Of a stretch of DNA of 42,378 nucleotides, positions 8,292 through 16,680 are shown piece by piece; positions within the stretch are counted from its first letter, which is position 1; each line of letters opens with the position of its first letter. A program made the position numbers and the translations under genes. The notes under the pieces are model-generated. The model was not told where the DNA came from. It did not search any database and saw nothing but the letters and a program-made list of their open reading frames with translations. Source of the DNA: Bordetella parapertussis (lineage in GTDB: Bacteria > Pseudomonadota > Gammaproteobacteria > Burkholderiales > Burkholderiaceae_B); the NCBI GenBank assembly GCA_945903445.1, contig CAMDNZ010000027.1, positions 1-42,378 of the forward strand, written 5' to 3'.

Positions 8292-10112
8292 TCAGGCGCC
8301 CGAACGCTGCACTCGGCGACGCTCGTTTTCCTGTAGATGACGCTTGCGCAGACGGATCGATTTCGGCGTGATTTCGACCAGTTCGTCGTCATCGATGAAT
8401 TCGACGGCGTATTCCAGCGACATCTGGACAGGCGGCACTAGACGCACGGCCTCATCGGTACCCGATGCGCGCACGTTGGTCAGCTGCTTACCCTTGATCG
8501 GGTTGACGACCAGATCGTTGTCGCGGCTATGAATGCCAATGATCATGCCTTCGTACAAGGGCTCGCCAGGGCTGACGAACATACGGCCACGGTCTTGCAG
8601 CTTCCACAACGCGTAGGCCACAGCATCACCGTTGTCCTGGCTGATCAACACACCATTGCGGCGCTCGCCGATCGAACCTTCGCGAGCCGGTGCATATTCG
8701 TGGAAAATATGGCTCATCAAGCCCGTACCGCGCGTCATAGTCAGGAATTCGTTCTGGAAACCGATCAGACCGCGCGCGGGGATGATGTATTCCAGGCGAG
8801 TGCGGCCACGGCCGTCCGGTTGCATGTCCTGTAAATCGCCCTTGCGACGACCCAGCTCTTCCATCACACCGCCTTGGTGCGCATCTTCGACGTCGACCGA
8901 CAAGGATTCGAACGGCTCGTGACGCACGCCGTCGACTTCCTTGTACACAACGCGCGGGCGCGACACGGCCAACTCGTAGCCTTCGCGACGCATGGTTTCC
9001 AACAGAATGGTCAAGTGCAATTCGCCGCGGCCTGCTACTTCGAACACGGTGTCGTCACCGGTATCGCGTACGCGCAGCGCCACGTTGGCTTTCAGTTCGC
9101 GATCCAGGCGGTCGCGCAGCTGACGGCTGGTCACGAACTTGCCTTCACGACCGGCCAGCGGCGAGGTATTGACCATGAAGTTCATAGTCAGCGTGGGTTC
9201 GTCGATACGCAGCAGGGGCAGCGCTTCGGGGGTATCGGGGGCCGTTACGGTCGCGCCGATGGCCAGATCTTCGATACCGTTGATCAGCACGATGTCGCCG
9301 GCTTCGGCTTCATCGACCATCACGCGCTCCAAGCCTTCGAACTTCAGCACCTGGTTGATGCGGCCACGGGCCACGGCACCATCGGGACCGGCACGGAAAG
9401 CCACTTCTTGCAGCGGACGCACGGTGCCGCGATTGATACGGCCAATGGCGATCTTGCCGACGTAGCTGTTGTAGTCCAGCGAGATGACCTGCATCTGGAA
9501 CGGTGCGCTGACGTCGTCTTCACGCTGCGGCACGTACTTCAGAATGGCTTCGAATAACGGACGCATGTCGCCCGAACGCACGTCGTCAGTCATGCCGGCA
9601 TAACCCGACAGACCCGAGGCGTACACCACCGGGAAGTCGAGCTGCTCTTCGGTCGCACCCAGCTTGTCGAACAATTCGAATGTGGCGTTGATGACGAAGT
9701 CGGGACGTGCGCCCGGACGGTCGATCTTGTTGACCACGACGATGGGCTTGAGCCCTAAGGCCAGCGCCTTGCGCGTGACGAAAATCGTCTGCGGCATAGG
9801 GCCTTCGACCGCGTCCACCAGCAGCAACACACCATCGACCATCGACAGCACGCGCTCGACCTCGCCACCGAAGTCGGCGTGACCCGGGGTATCGACGATG
9901 TTGATATGCGTACCCTCGTACTTGACGGCGCAGTTTTTCGACAGAATCGTGATGCCGCGCTCTTTTTCGAGGTCGTTCGAATCCATCACTCGTTCGGTGA
10001 GCGCCTGATTCTCGCGGAACGTGCCGGATTGGCGAAGCAGTTGATCCACGAGCGTAGTTTTGCCGTGGTCCACGTGAGCGATGATCGCGACGTTGCGCAA
10101 TGCGCGGGTCAT
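8292..10112 (-). CDS. typA: Ribosome-associated GTPase TypA/BipA
   Basis: 606 residues from ATG 10112, preceded by AAAGGA. An upstream in-frame extension of 17 codons was rejected because the family begins with the MTRALRNVAIIAHVDHGKTT-type sequence. The translational GTPase domain holds G1 AHVDHGKTTL (about 10-19), the effector threonine in ERGITI, G3 DTPGH and G4 NKID. Beta-barrel and EF-G-like domains follow, then the TypA-specific C-terminal domain with RGTGLMSHIFHEYAP. TypA aids large-subunit assembly and translation under stress and cold. It is the last gene of the rimP-nusA-infB-rbfA-truB-typA run, 10 bp after truB, and ends at a bidirectional terminator. Confidence 0.96.
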   Translation of the reverse strand: MTRALRNVAIIAHVDHGKTTLVDQLLRQSGTFRENQALTERVMDSNDLEKERGITILSKNCAVKYEGTHINIVDTPGHADFGGEVERVLSMVDGVLLLVDAVEGPMPQTIFVTRKALALGLKPIVVVNKIDRPGARPDFVINATFELFDKLGATEEQLDFPVVYASGLSGYAGMTDDVRSGDMRPLFEAILKYVPQREDDVSAPFQMQVISLDYNSYVGKIAIGRINRGTVRPLQEVAFRAGPDGAVARGRINQVLKFEGLERVMVDEAEAGDIVLINGIEDLAIGATVTAPDTPEALPLLRIDEPTLTMNFMVNTSPLAGREGKFVTSRQLRDRLDRELKANVALRVRDTGDDTVFEVAGRGELHLTILLETMRREGYELAVSRPRVVYKEVDGVRHEPFESLSVDVEDAHQGGVMEELGRRKGDLQDMQPDGRGRTRLEYIIPARGLIGFQNEFLTMTRGTGLMSHIFHEYAPAREGSIGERRNGVLISQDNGDAVAYALWKLQDRGRMFVSPGEPLYEGMIIGIHSRDNDLVVNPIKGKQLTNVRASGTDEAVRLVPPVQMSLEYAVEFIDDDELVEITPKSIRLRKRHLQENERRRVQRSGA

Positions 10113-10122
10113 AACGGGTCCT

Positions 10123-10869
10123 TTATCGGGAAACGGCAGGCAACAGGCCGGCCGGTAATTCATTCAGGGGAAGCAGCGCCTGTGCTGGCGCAGGCATGGC
10201 CTGCAATGCGTCCAGCGTGATGGCGTTGACCAGGGAAAACGGGCCGACCTCGGTACGCCGCAAGGCCGACAAATGGGCAAAGCACCCCAGCGCACGACCG
10301 ATGTCCTGCGCCAAGGTCCGAATATACGTGCCTTTGCTGCACGCCACGTCGATCACGGCCGACATACCGTCGTCGGAAAACGACACCAGATCGAGTCGGT
10401 ACAGCGTGATCGTGCGAGGCTCGCGCTCGAGCTCGATGCCCGCGCGCGCATACTCGTACAAGGGTTTGCCATCGCGCTTGAGTGCCGAATACATCGGCGG
10501 CACTTGCGATTGGATTCCGGTAAAACGAAGCAGCACCTCTTCCAGCGCAGCCTGCTGCACGCCGGCGAAATCTTCCGACGCACGCGCGACGACGTTGCCG
10601 GTCAAATCGGCCGAATCGGTCTCGACACCGAAGGCGATGGTCGCGCGATACGCTTTGTCGGCGTTCAGCATGGCGCCGCTGATCTTGGTCGCACGGCCCA
10701 TACAGCACAGCAGCAGACCGGTGGCGAACGGATCCAGCGTGCCGGTGTGGCCGGCCTTGGCCGCATCGACCGTGCGCTTGGCGCGCTGCAATGCGTGATT
10801 GCTCGACAAGCCTTCTGGTTTGTCGAGCAGCAGCACACCGTCGAGCACCTGCCCGCGTCGTTTGGCCAT
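10123..10869 (-). CDS. truB: tRNA pseudouridine(55) synthase TruB
   Basis: 248 residues. TruB makes pseudouridine 55 in the T-loop of tRNAs. The start GVLLLDKPEGLSSN (about 11-24) is the family N-terminus, and the catalytic Asp lies in KAGHTGTLDPFATG (about 38-51). YKGLP-type and CSKGTYIRTLAQDIG (about 179-193) segments are also conserved. The usual C-terminal extension (PUA-like) is short, as in many betaproteobacteria. Located 33 bp downstream of rbfA in the infB operon. Confidence 0.96.
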   Translation of the reverse strand: MAKRRGQVLDGVLLLDKPEGLSSNHALQRAKRTVDAAKAGHTGTLDPFATGLLLCCMGRATKISGAMLNADKAYRATIAFGVETDSADLTGNVVARASEDFAGVQQAALEEVLLRFTGIQSQVPPMYSALKRDGKPLYEYARAGIELEREPRTITLYRLDLVSFSDDGMSAVIDVACSKGTYIRTLAQDIGRALGCFAHLSALRRTEVGPFSLVNAITLDALQAMPAPAQALLPLNELPAGLLPAVSR

Positions 10870-10902
10870 GAAAACTCCGGAAAAGCGAGATCGACGGCCC
10901 GG

Positions 10903-11313
10903 TCAGACCGATTCGTCCGGGACGTCGGGCTTGTCGCCCGAATCCAGGTGCGAATCGGGCCGATTGGCGCGATCGATCAATTGCGACATCTCGATGCCGT
11001 GCTTGAGCTGCGGATCGTGGAAAAAACGCAGCGAAGGCACGGTGTGGATGTGCAGCAGTTTGTACAGTTGCGAATGCAGCCAGCCCGCTTTGTCGTTCAG
11101 GACGGTGCTGGCAGTCTCGGGCTCTGCGCCCAACACGGTGAAATACACCTTGGCATGCGCGTAATCGGCCGACAACTCGACGCCGGATAGCGTGATCAGC
11201 CCGGCCCGCTTGGTGTCGATCTCGCGTTGGATCAGCTCGGCCAGATCCTTCTGGATCTGGTCGGCCAATCGCACATTGCGACCGGGGATGGATTTTGACT
11301 TATGTCGATTCAT
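10903..11313 (-). CDS. rbfA: Ribosome-binding factor A
   Basis: 136 residues. RbfA binds the 30S subunit during late maturation of 16S rRNA and is needed for growth in the cold. The KH-like fold is recognisable from VRLADQIQKDLAELIQREI (about 15-33), LSADYAHAKVYFTVLG (about 47-62) and the HTVPSLRFFHDPQ segment (about 90-102) with the conserved PxLxFxxD pattern. A polar acidic tail follows residue 115. It lies between infB (24 bp gap) and truB. Confidence 0.95.
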   Translation of the reverse strand: MNRHKSKSIPGRNVRLADQIQKDLAELIQREIDTKRAGLITLSGVELSADYAHAKVYFTVLGAEPETASTVLNDKAGWLHSQLYKLLHIHTVPSLRFFHDPQLKHGIEMSQLIDRANRPDSHLDSGDKPDVPDESV

Positions 11314-11337
11314 AACGTCTGCGAGACCAGCGGCGCT

Positions 11338-14322
11338 TTACAGCGTACGAGCCACTTCCTTGATCTCGAAAGCCTCGAGCTGGTCGCCCACTTGCAGGTC
11401 GTTGTTGTTCTTGAGCGTAATACCGCAGTCGAAACCCTGCTTGACCTCTTTGACGTCGTCCTTGAAACGACGCAACGAGTCGAGCGAGCCCGTCCACTGA
11501 ATGACGTTGTTGCGCAACAGGCGTACCTGCGAATCGCGACGCACGAAGCCGTCGGTGACCATACATCCGCCCACCGTGCCGATGCGCGAGATGGTGTAGA
11601 CCTCGCGGATCTCAACCATACCGGTGATCTCTTCGCGCTTCTCGGGTGCCAACATGCCCGACATGGCCGCTTTGATCTCGTCGACCGCGTCGTAGATGAT
11701 GCTGTAGTAGCGCACGTCGATGCCGTTGTTCTCGGCCAGCTTCTTCGCGCTTTGTTCGGCACGCACGTTAAAACCGATGACCACGGCGTTCGATGCGATC
11801 GCCAGGTTGATGTCGCTTTCGGAGATGCCGCCGACCGCAGCGTGGACGACCTGTACACGCACCTCGTCGGTGGACAGCTTGGTCAGCGAGCTGACCAGTG
11901 CTTCCTGCGAACCCTGAACATCGGTCTTGACGATCAAGGCCAAGGTCTGGGCACCTGCGCCCTCGCCCATATTGTCGAACATCGACTCCAGCTTGGCGGC
12001 CTGCTGGCGCGCCAGCTTGACGTCGCGGAACTTGCCTTGACGGAACAAGGCGATTTCACGGGCCTTGCGCTCGTCGGCCAACGCGATCAGTTCGTCACCG
12101 GCTGCGGGCACGTCGGTCAGACCTTGAATCTCGACCGGGATCGACGGACCGGCGAATTGAACCGGTTTGCCGTTTTCGTCCAACATGGCGCGAACGCGGC
12201 CGAAGCTCGCACCGGCCAACACCACGTCGCCGCGCTTGAGCGTGCCGCTTTGAACCAGGATGGTGGCCACCGGGCCACGGCCCTTGTCCAGACGGGCTTC
12301 GATGACCAGACCCTTCGCAGGGGCCTCGACCGCAGCCTTCAATTCCAGAATTTCGGCTTGCAACAGCACGTTTTCCAGCAGGTCGTCGATACCGGCACCG
12401 GTCTTGGCCGACACCGGCACGAACGGCACGTCGCCGCCGTACTCTTCGGGCACGACCTGCTCGGCCACCAACTCTTGCTTGACCCGCTCGGGGTTGGCGT
12501 CCTGTTTGTCGATCTTGTTCACGGCCACCACCAGCTGCACACCGGCAGCCTTGGCATGGTGAATGGCTTCGCGCGTCTGCGGCATCACGCCGTCGTCGGC
12601 GGCGACCACCAGAATCACGATGTCGGTCGCCTGAGCACCGCGCGCACGCATGGCGGTGAACGCCTCGTGGCCCGGGGTATCCAGGAAGGTGACCATGCCA
12701 CGTTCGGTTTCGACGTGATAGGCACCGATGTGCTGGGTGATCCCGCCGGCTTCGCCCGAAGCGACCTTGGCGCGACGGATGTAATCCAGCAGCGAGGTCT
12801 TACCGTGGTCGACGTGGCCCATGACGGTCACGACCGGCGCGCGCGGCAGCTGCTCGACGTCGCTGGTGTCGGCATCGGTGACGTCCAGGAACGCTTCCGG
12901 ATCGTCCAGCTTGGCGGCGATCGCGGTATGGCCGAGTTCTTCGACCACGATCATCGCGGTTTCCTGATCCAGCACTTGGTTGATGGTGACCATCTGACCG
13001 AGCTTCATCAAATGCTTGATGACCTCTGCGGCCTTGACCGACATCTTGTGTGCCAGATCGGCCACGGTAATGGTCTCGGGCACGTGAATCTCGCGTGCGA
13101 TGAATTCTTGCACTGCGGGTTCGGCACGGCGATCGGATTGCTGATTGCGGCCGCCCTTGCCCTTGCCACCCTTGCCACCGGCACGCCAGCCGTCGCGCGA
13201 AGCGCCGGCACCTGCGTTTTTGTCGGCGGGCTTCTTGCCACGTGCGTCGTCTTTCCAAGTGGACGCGACCTCTGCGGTCTTGATCGTCTTCTTGCCATCG
13301 GCGGAACCCGCCGGCTTGGCGTCTTTCTTAACACCGGGCTTGCCTGCGGGCTTGTGCAGCGTGCCCGAGATCGGCGCAGTCGTGGCCTCGGGTTCGGGGG
13401 CACGCAACACTTTACGCGGACGATTCAGCATCTCGCGCAGCGCAGCGGCTTCGCGCTCGGCCTTGCGACGCGCCTCGTCGCGTTCTGCCACGGACAGCGA
13501 CGCGGCAGGCGCAGCCGAACGAATTTCGGGACCACGGCGTTTACCGGGCCCTTGTGCGGGCGCAACAGCGGACTCGGGCGCAGTGGCAGGAGCGGGCTGA
13601 GCGGCCGGGGGTGCCGACACATCGGCAACAGACTTAGCTTGCAATTCTTCTTTCTCTCGTACCGGTACGCTGGGCGCCTCGTCTTTCACCGGAGCAACTT
13701 CGACAGGCGCGTCGGGTTTAGCGGCTACCGGCTGTTCGGCGGCAGGCTGGGGTTGCGGGACCAGGGCAGGCTCGGACTGGGCAGGCGCAGAAGCGACTTC
13801 GGGGGCAGGCGCGACAGTTTCGGACGAAACCACCGGCTCGGCAGCATGAACGGGCTCGAATGCCCCCGGCACGGCCAGTGCCTCGATCGGTGCGATGGGT
13901 GCTTCGACCGAGGTATCGGGCACGTCGGCGACAACACCCACGGCTTCATCGCGCTCGGGCGCGACATCGCTCAAATCTTGGACGTCGGCCGATTCGGCTT
14001 CGGGGCGAGCCGACACGCCTTCAGGCGTATCGCGCTTGACGAAAGTGCGTTTTTTGCGCACTTCGACCTGGATGGTGCGCGAGCGACCGCTGCCATCGGC
14101 TTGACGGATTTCGGAGGTCTGGCGACGAGTCAGAGTGATCTTTTTGCCTTCGGTCGCGCCATGAGCGCGGCGCAGGGACTCCAGCAACCTGGCCTTGTCG
14201 CTGTCGGTGACCTTATCATCCACGGACGACAGATCGACGCCAGCCGCGCGCAACTGGTCCAGCAGCACGTTGGATGGCATTTTCAACTCGCCAGCAAATT
14301 CGACGACGGTGGTACTCGACAT
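11338..14322 (-). CDS. infB: Translation initiation factor IF-2
   Basis: 994 residues from ATG 14322, preceded by AGAGAG. A longer in-frame reading into the nusA gap was rejected because MSSTTVVEFAGELKMPSNVL is the usual N-terminus. An IF2_N domain (about 1-55) is followed by a long Ala/Pro/Lys/Glu-rich linker (about 100-400). A second IF2_N domain (about 400-470) precedes the G domain, with GHVDHGKT (502-509), DTPGHEAF and NKIDK. The beta-barrel and fMet-tRNA-binding C-terminal domains are complete. IF-2 delivers initiator tRNA to the 30S subunit; an initiator tRNA gene lies in this same window at 20188. Confidence 0.97.
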   Translation of the reverse strand: MSSTTVVEFAGELKMPSNVLLDQLRAAGVDLSSVDDKVTDSDKARLLESLRRAHGATEGKKITLTRRQTSEIRQADGSGRSRTIQVEVRKKRTFVKRDTPEGVSARPEAESADVQDLSDVAPERDEAVGVVADVPDTSVEAPIAPIEALAVPGAFEPVHAAEPVVSSETVAPAPEVASAPAQSEPALVPQPQPAAEQPVAAKPDAPVEVAPVKDEAPSVPVREKEELQAKSVADVSAPPAAQPAPATAPESAVAPAQGPGKRRGPEIRSAAPAASLSVAERDEARRKAEREAAALREMLNRPRKVLRAPEPEATTAPISGTLHKPAGKPGVKKDAKPAGSADGKKTIKTAEVASTWKDDARGKKPADKNAGAGASRDGWRAGGKGGKGKGGRNQQSDRRAEPAVQEFIAREIHVPETITVADLAHKMSVKAAEVIKHLMKLGQMVTINQVLDQETAMIVVEELGHTAIAAKLDDPEAFLDVTDADTSDVEQLPRAPVVTVMGHVDHGKTSLLDYIRRAKVASGEAGGITQHIGAYHVETERGMVTFLDTPGHEAFTAMRARGAQATDIVILVVAADDGVMPQTREAIHHAKAAGVQLVVAVNKIDKQDANPERVKQELVAEQVVPEEYGGDVPFVPVSAKTGAGIDDLLENVLLQAEILELKAAVEAPAKGLVIEARLDKGRGPVATILVQSGTLKRGDVVLAGASFGRVRAMLDENGKPVQFAGPSIPVEIQGLTDVPAAGDELIALADERKAREIALFRQGKFRDVKLARQQAAKLESMFDNMGEGAGAQTLALIVKTDVQGSQEALVSSLTKLSTDEVRVQVVHAAVGGISESDINLAIASNAVVIGFNVRAEQSAKKLAENNGIDVRYYSIIYDAVDEIKAAMSGMLAPEKREEITGMVEIREVYTISRIGTVGGCMVTDGFVRRDSQVRLLRNNVIQWTGSLDSLRRFKDDVKEVKQGFDCGITLKNNNDLQVGDQLEAFEIKEVARTL

Positions 14323-14389
14323 TAGACTCTCTCTTCCCTGTATTGCTTTAAGACTGAACACTCGCAACCGACCAGACGTATCCAGCGAT

Positions 14390-15868
14390 TTATTCCTCGT
14401 CGAACCAGTGCGCGCGAGCGCGCATGATGAGTTCGCTCGCTTGCGATTCGTCCAAACCACCGATTTCGGCCAGTTCGTCCGTCGCCAGCTCGGCTAAGTC
14501 GTCACGGGTATTCACACCGCGTTCGGACAGCTTGGCGGCCAGTTCCGGCGTGACACCTTCCAAGGTCAGCAGATCCTGCGCCGATTCCAAACGCTCTTCC
14601 TGGGCAATGGCTTCGGTCAACAAGGCATTGCGCGCGCGGGTTCGCAGCTCGTTGATCGTATCTTCGTCGAAAGCTTCGATTTCCAGCAATTCTTGCATCG
14701 GCACGTAAGCAATTTCTTCCAGCCCCGTGAAACCTTCGTCGATCAGGATGTCGGCGACTTCCTCGTCGACGTCCAGCTTCTGCATGAACATCGAGCGCAA
14801 GCCCGAACGCTCGACTTCCTGGCGGTTCTGACTTTCTTCCGGCGTCATGATGTTGATCTGCCAACCGGTCAGTTCGGACGCCAGGCGAACGTTTTGTCCG
14901 CGTGCGCCGATGGCCTTAGGCAAGTTCTCTTCATCGACCACCACGTCCATGGCGTGCTTGTCCTCATCGACGACGATGGACTCGACATTGGCGGGTGCCA
15001 GTGCGCCGATGACGAACTGGGCCGGATCTTCCGACCACAGCACGATGTCGATCTGTTCGCCACCGAGTTCGTTACGCACTGCGGTCACGCGCGAACCGCG
15101 CATGCCCACGCATGTGCCGATCGGATCGATACGCTTATCGTAGGCGACGACGGCGATCTTGGCGCGCACGCCAGCATCGCGGGCGGCGGCCTTGATCTCC
15201 AGCAGACCCTGCTCGATTTCCGGCACTTCGTTATCGAACAGCTGGCGGATGAAATCGGGCGAGGTGCGCGACAGAATGACTTGCTGACCACGAGCGGCGT
15301 GATCGACGCGGGCCACATAGGCCCGCACACGGTCGCCGACTCGCAGGTTTTCCTTAGGCACCATTTCGGTACGCGGCAGACGCGCTTCGACCTTGCCGGT
15401 TTCGATGATGGCATCGCCCTTGTCCATGCGCTTGACGGTGCCGGAGATGATGGCCTCGCCACGATCGAGGAAGTCGTTCAACACCTGCTCGCGTTCGGCA
15501 TCGCGAATGCGCTGCAAAATCGCCTGCTTTGCGGCTTGCGCGCCGATACGACCGAATTCGATGGGTTCGAGCGGCTCTTCGATGTATTCGCCGACTTCGA
15601 TATTGGCGACGATCTCGCGCGCGTCTGACAGCATTTCCTGCCTGTCCGGTTCTTGCAGACCCTCCTCGTCGGCTACCACCAACCAACGGCGGAAGCCCTC
15701 GTGGTTGCCGCTGTCGCGATCGATGGCCACACGGATCTCGGCGTCTTCCTTGAAGCGCTTTTTCATTGCCGATGCCAATGCATTTTCCAATGCACCGAAC
15801 ACGACCTCGCGCGTCACGTTTTTCTCGCGCGCCAAGGCATCGACCAACAGAAGAATTTCGCGACTCAT
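14390..15868 (-). CDS. nusA: Transcription termination/antitermination factor NusA
   Basis: 492 residues, full length. The N-terminal RNA-polymerase-binding domain begins MSREILLLVDALAREKNV. It is followed by an S1 RNA-binding domain (about 135-200) and tandem KH domains, with GMRGSRVTAVRNELGGEQID (about 258-277) and the second KH near IGARGQNVRLASELTG. Two C-terminal acidic helix-hairpin-helix repeats follow (about 360-490), the last ending in the REDLAEL-type motif reading RDDLAELATDELAEIGG. NusA modulates pausing, Rho termination and rRNA antitermination. Its ATG overlaps the rimP stop by 4 bp (ATGA), which suggests translational coupling. Confidence 0.97.
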   Translation of the reverse strand: MSREILLLVDALAREKNVTREVVFGALENALASAMKKRFKEDAEIRVAIDRDSGNHEGFRRWLVVADEEGLQEPDRQEMLSDAREIVANIEVGEYIEEPLEPIEFGRIGAQAAKQAILQRIRDAEREQVLNDFLDRGEAIISGTVKRMDKGDAIIETGKVEARLPRTEMVPKENLRVGDRVRAYVARVDHAARGQQVILSRTSPDFIRQLFDNEVPEIEQGLLEIKAAARDAGVRAKIAVVAYDKRIDPIGTCVGMRGSRVTAVRNELGGEQIDIVLWSEDPAQFVIGALAPANVESIVVDEDKHAMDVVVDEENLPKAIGARGQNVRLASELTGWQINIMTPEESQNRQEVERSGLRSMFMQKLDVDEEVADILIDEGFTGLEEIAYVPMQELLEIEAFDEDTINELRTRARNALLTEAIAQEERLESAQDLLTLEGVTPELAAKLSERGVNTRDDLAELATDELAEIGGLDESQASELIMRARAHWFDEE

Positions 15869-16377
15869 CGCTTTTTGCCCTTGAAATCGAGAACGGGGTC
15901 CAGCTTGGCGCGATCAAGGTCTTGAACCATGAACGTCACCACCTGCTTTTCGTTCTTTTTTGCCTCAAATTCGAGACCGAATACGGTCGTCGTCTCATTG
16001 TCCTGCGATTCGCTGTTCGCCTCGGAAGCGGGTTGCGGCACTTCGACGAGCGTGCCGGTGAAGACGCGACGGCCCTCGGCGTCGGCACGGCGCAATTTGA
16101 TCTCGGCGCGCTCGCCCAGAAAACGGCGAAACTCAGCCACATTACGCAGCGGCCGATCGACGCCGGGCGAACCGACTTCCAGCCGTTTGTAGTCGATATT
16201 TTCGACTTCGAACACGCGCGAAAGCTGGCTCGACACGCGATGGCAGTCCTCGATCGTCACCCCTCCGGGTCGATCGATAGTCACCCGCAGCAGACCCAGG
16301 GCGGCGCGCTCGACGTCGACTAACTCGACGTCCATGCCTATCAATGCTTCCTGGGTCAAAACGAATAAATCAGCCAT
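15865..16377 (-). CDS. rimP: Ribosome maturation factor RimP
   Basis: 170 residues. RimP assists early 30S assembly. The N-terminal domain contains GMDVELVDVERAALGLLRVT (14-33) and IDRPGGVTIEDCHRVSSQLS. The core SPGVDRPLRNVAEFRRFLGE (about 89-108) is the RimP signature, and an Sm-like C-terminal domain follows with an acidic insert. First gene of the operon that continues with nusA. A terminator for the upstream rluB transcript stands at 16411-16439, so its own promoter is expected just ahead of the ATG or within the rluB-rimP gap. Confidence 0.95.
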   Translation of the reverse strand: MADLFVLTQEALIGMDVELVDVERAALGLLRVTIDRPGGVTIEDCHRVSSQLSRVFEVENIDYKRLEVGSPGVDRPLRNVAEFRRFLGERAEIKLRRADAEGRRVFTGTLVEVPQPASEANSESQDNETTTVFGLEFEAKKNEKQVVTFMVQDLDRAKLDPVLDFKGKKR

Positions 16378-16410
16378 AAATTCTAATCATGACGCGCGAA
16401 ACCACGCCGG

Positions 16411-16439
16411 AAAAAAAAAATGGGCTGTCATACAGCCCA
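16411..16439 (-). terminator. Intrinsic terminator after scpB-rluB
   Basis: On the minus strand TGGGCTG (16439-16433) pairs with CAGCCCA (16427-16421) across a five-base loop and is followed by ten T residues (16420-16411). It separates the scpB-rluB transcript from rimP. Confidence 0.9.
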
Positions 16440-16680
16440 CAACACACTACCTATATCCTAAATGGCTCGATAAGCTATTCATGATCTGTTCACTCACCTG
16501 CATGACTATCACCTCGATGACCTGCCACCGGCTGACCTATCAATGGCCTACCTGCCGCCCGCAAACGCGCAGCCTGCCATATTGGCTTGCTGATTAGCCT
16601 TCTATCTTAGCAGAAATCTGTGAAAATTGCCTTCTCGTTCTAGGGGTTATGTCTATGACACCCCCAGATCGCGGGCGACA
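16440..16680. other. Gap between rluB and rimP, no gene seen
   Basis: About 240 bp with lower GC than the flanks and no credible coding frame. I saw no RNA gene and no promoter good enough to name, although the rimP operon promoter would be expected here or just past the terminator. Confidence 0.4.

Noticed and set aside
8874..9557. Plus-strand frame opposite typA
   Set aside because: Shadow frame of a well-supported TypA gene.
11302..14325. 1007-codon plus-strand open frame opposite infB
   Set aside because: It is the antisense of infB. Its composition (Gly/Arg/Asp/His runs) reflects infB codon bias in this GC-rich gene, and it has no domain or ribosome site.
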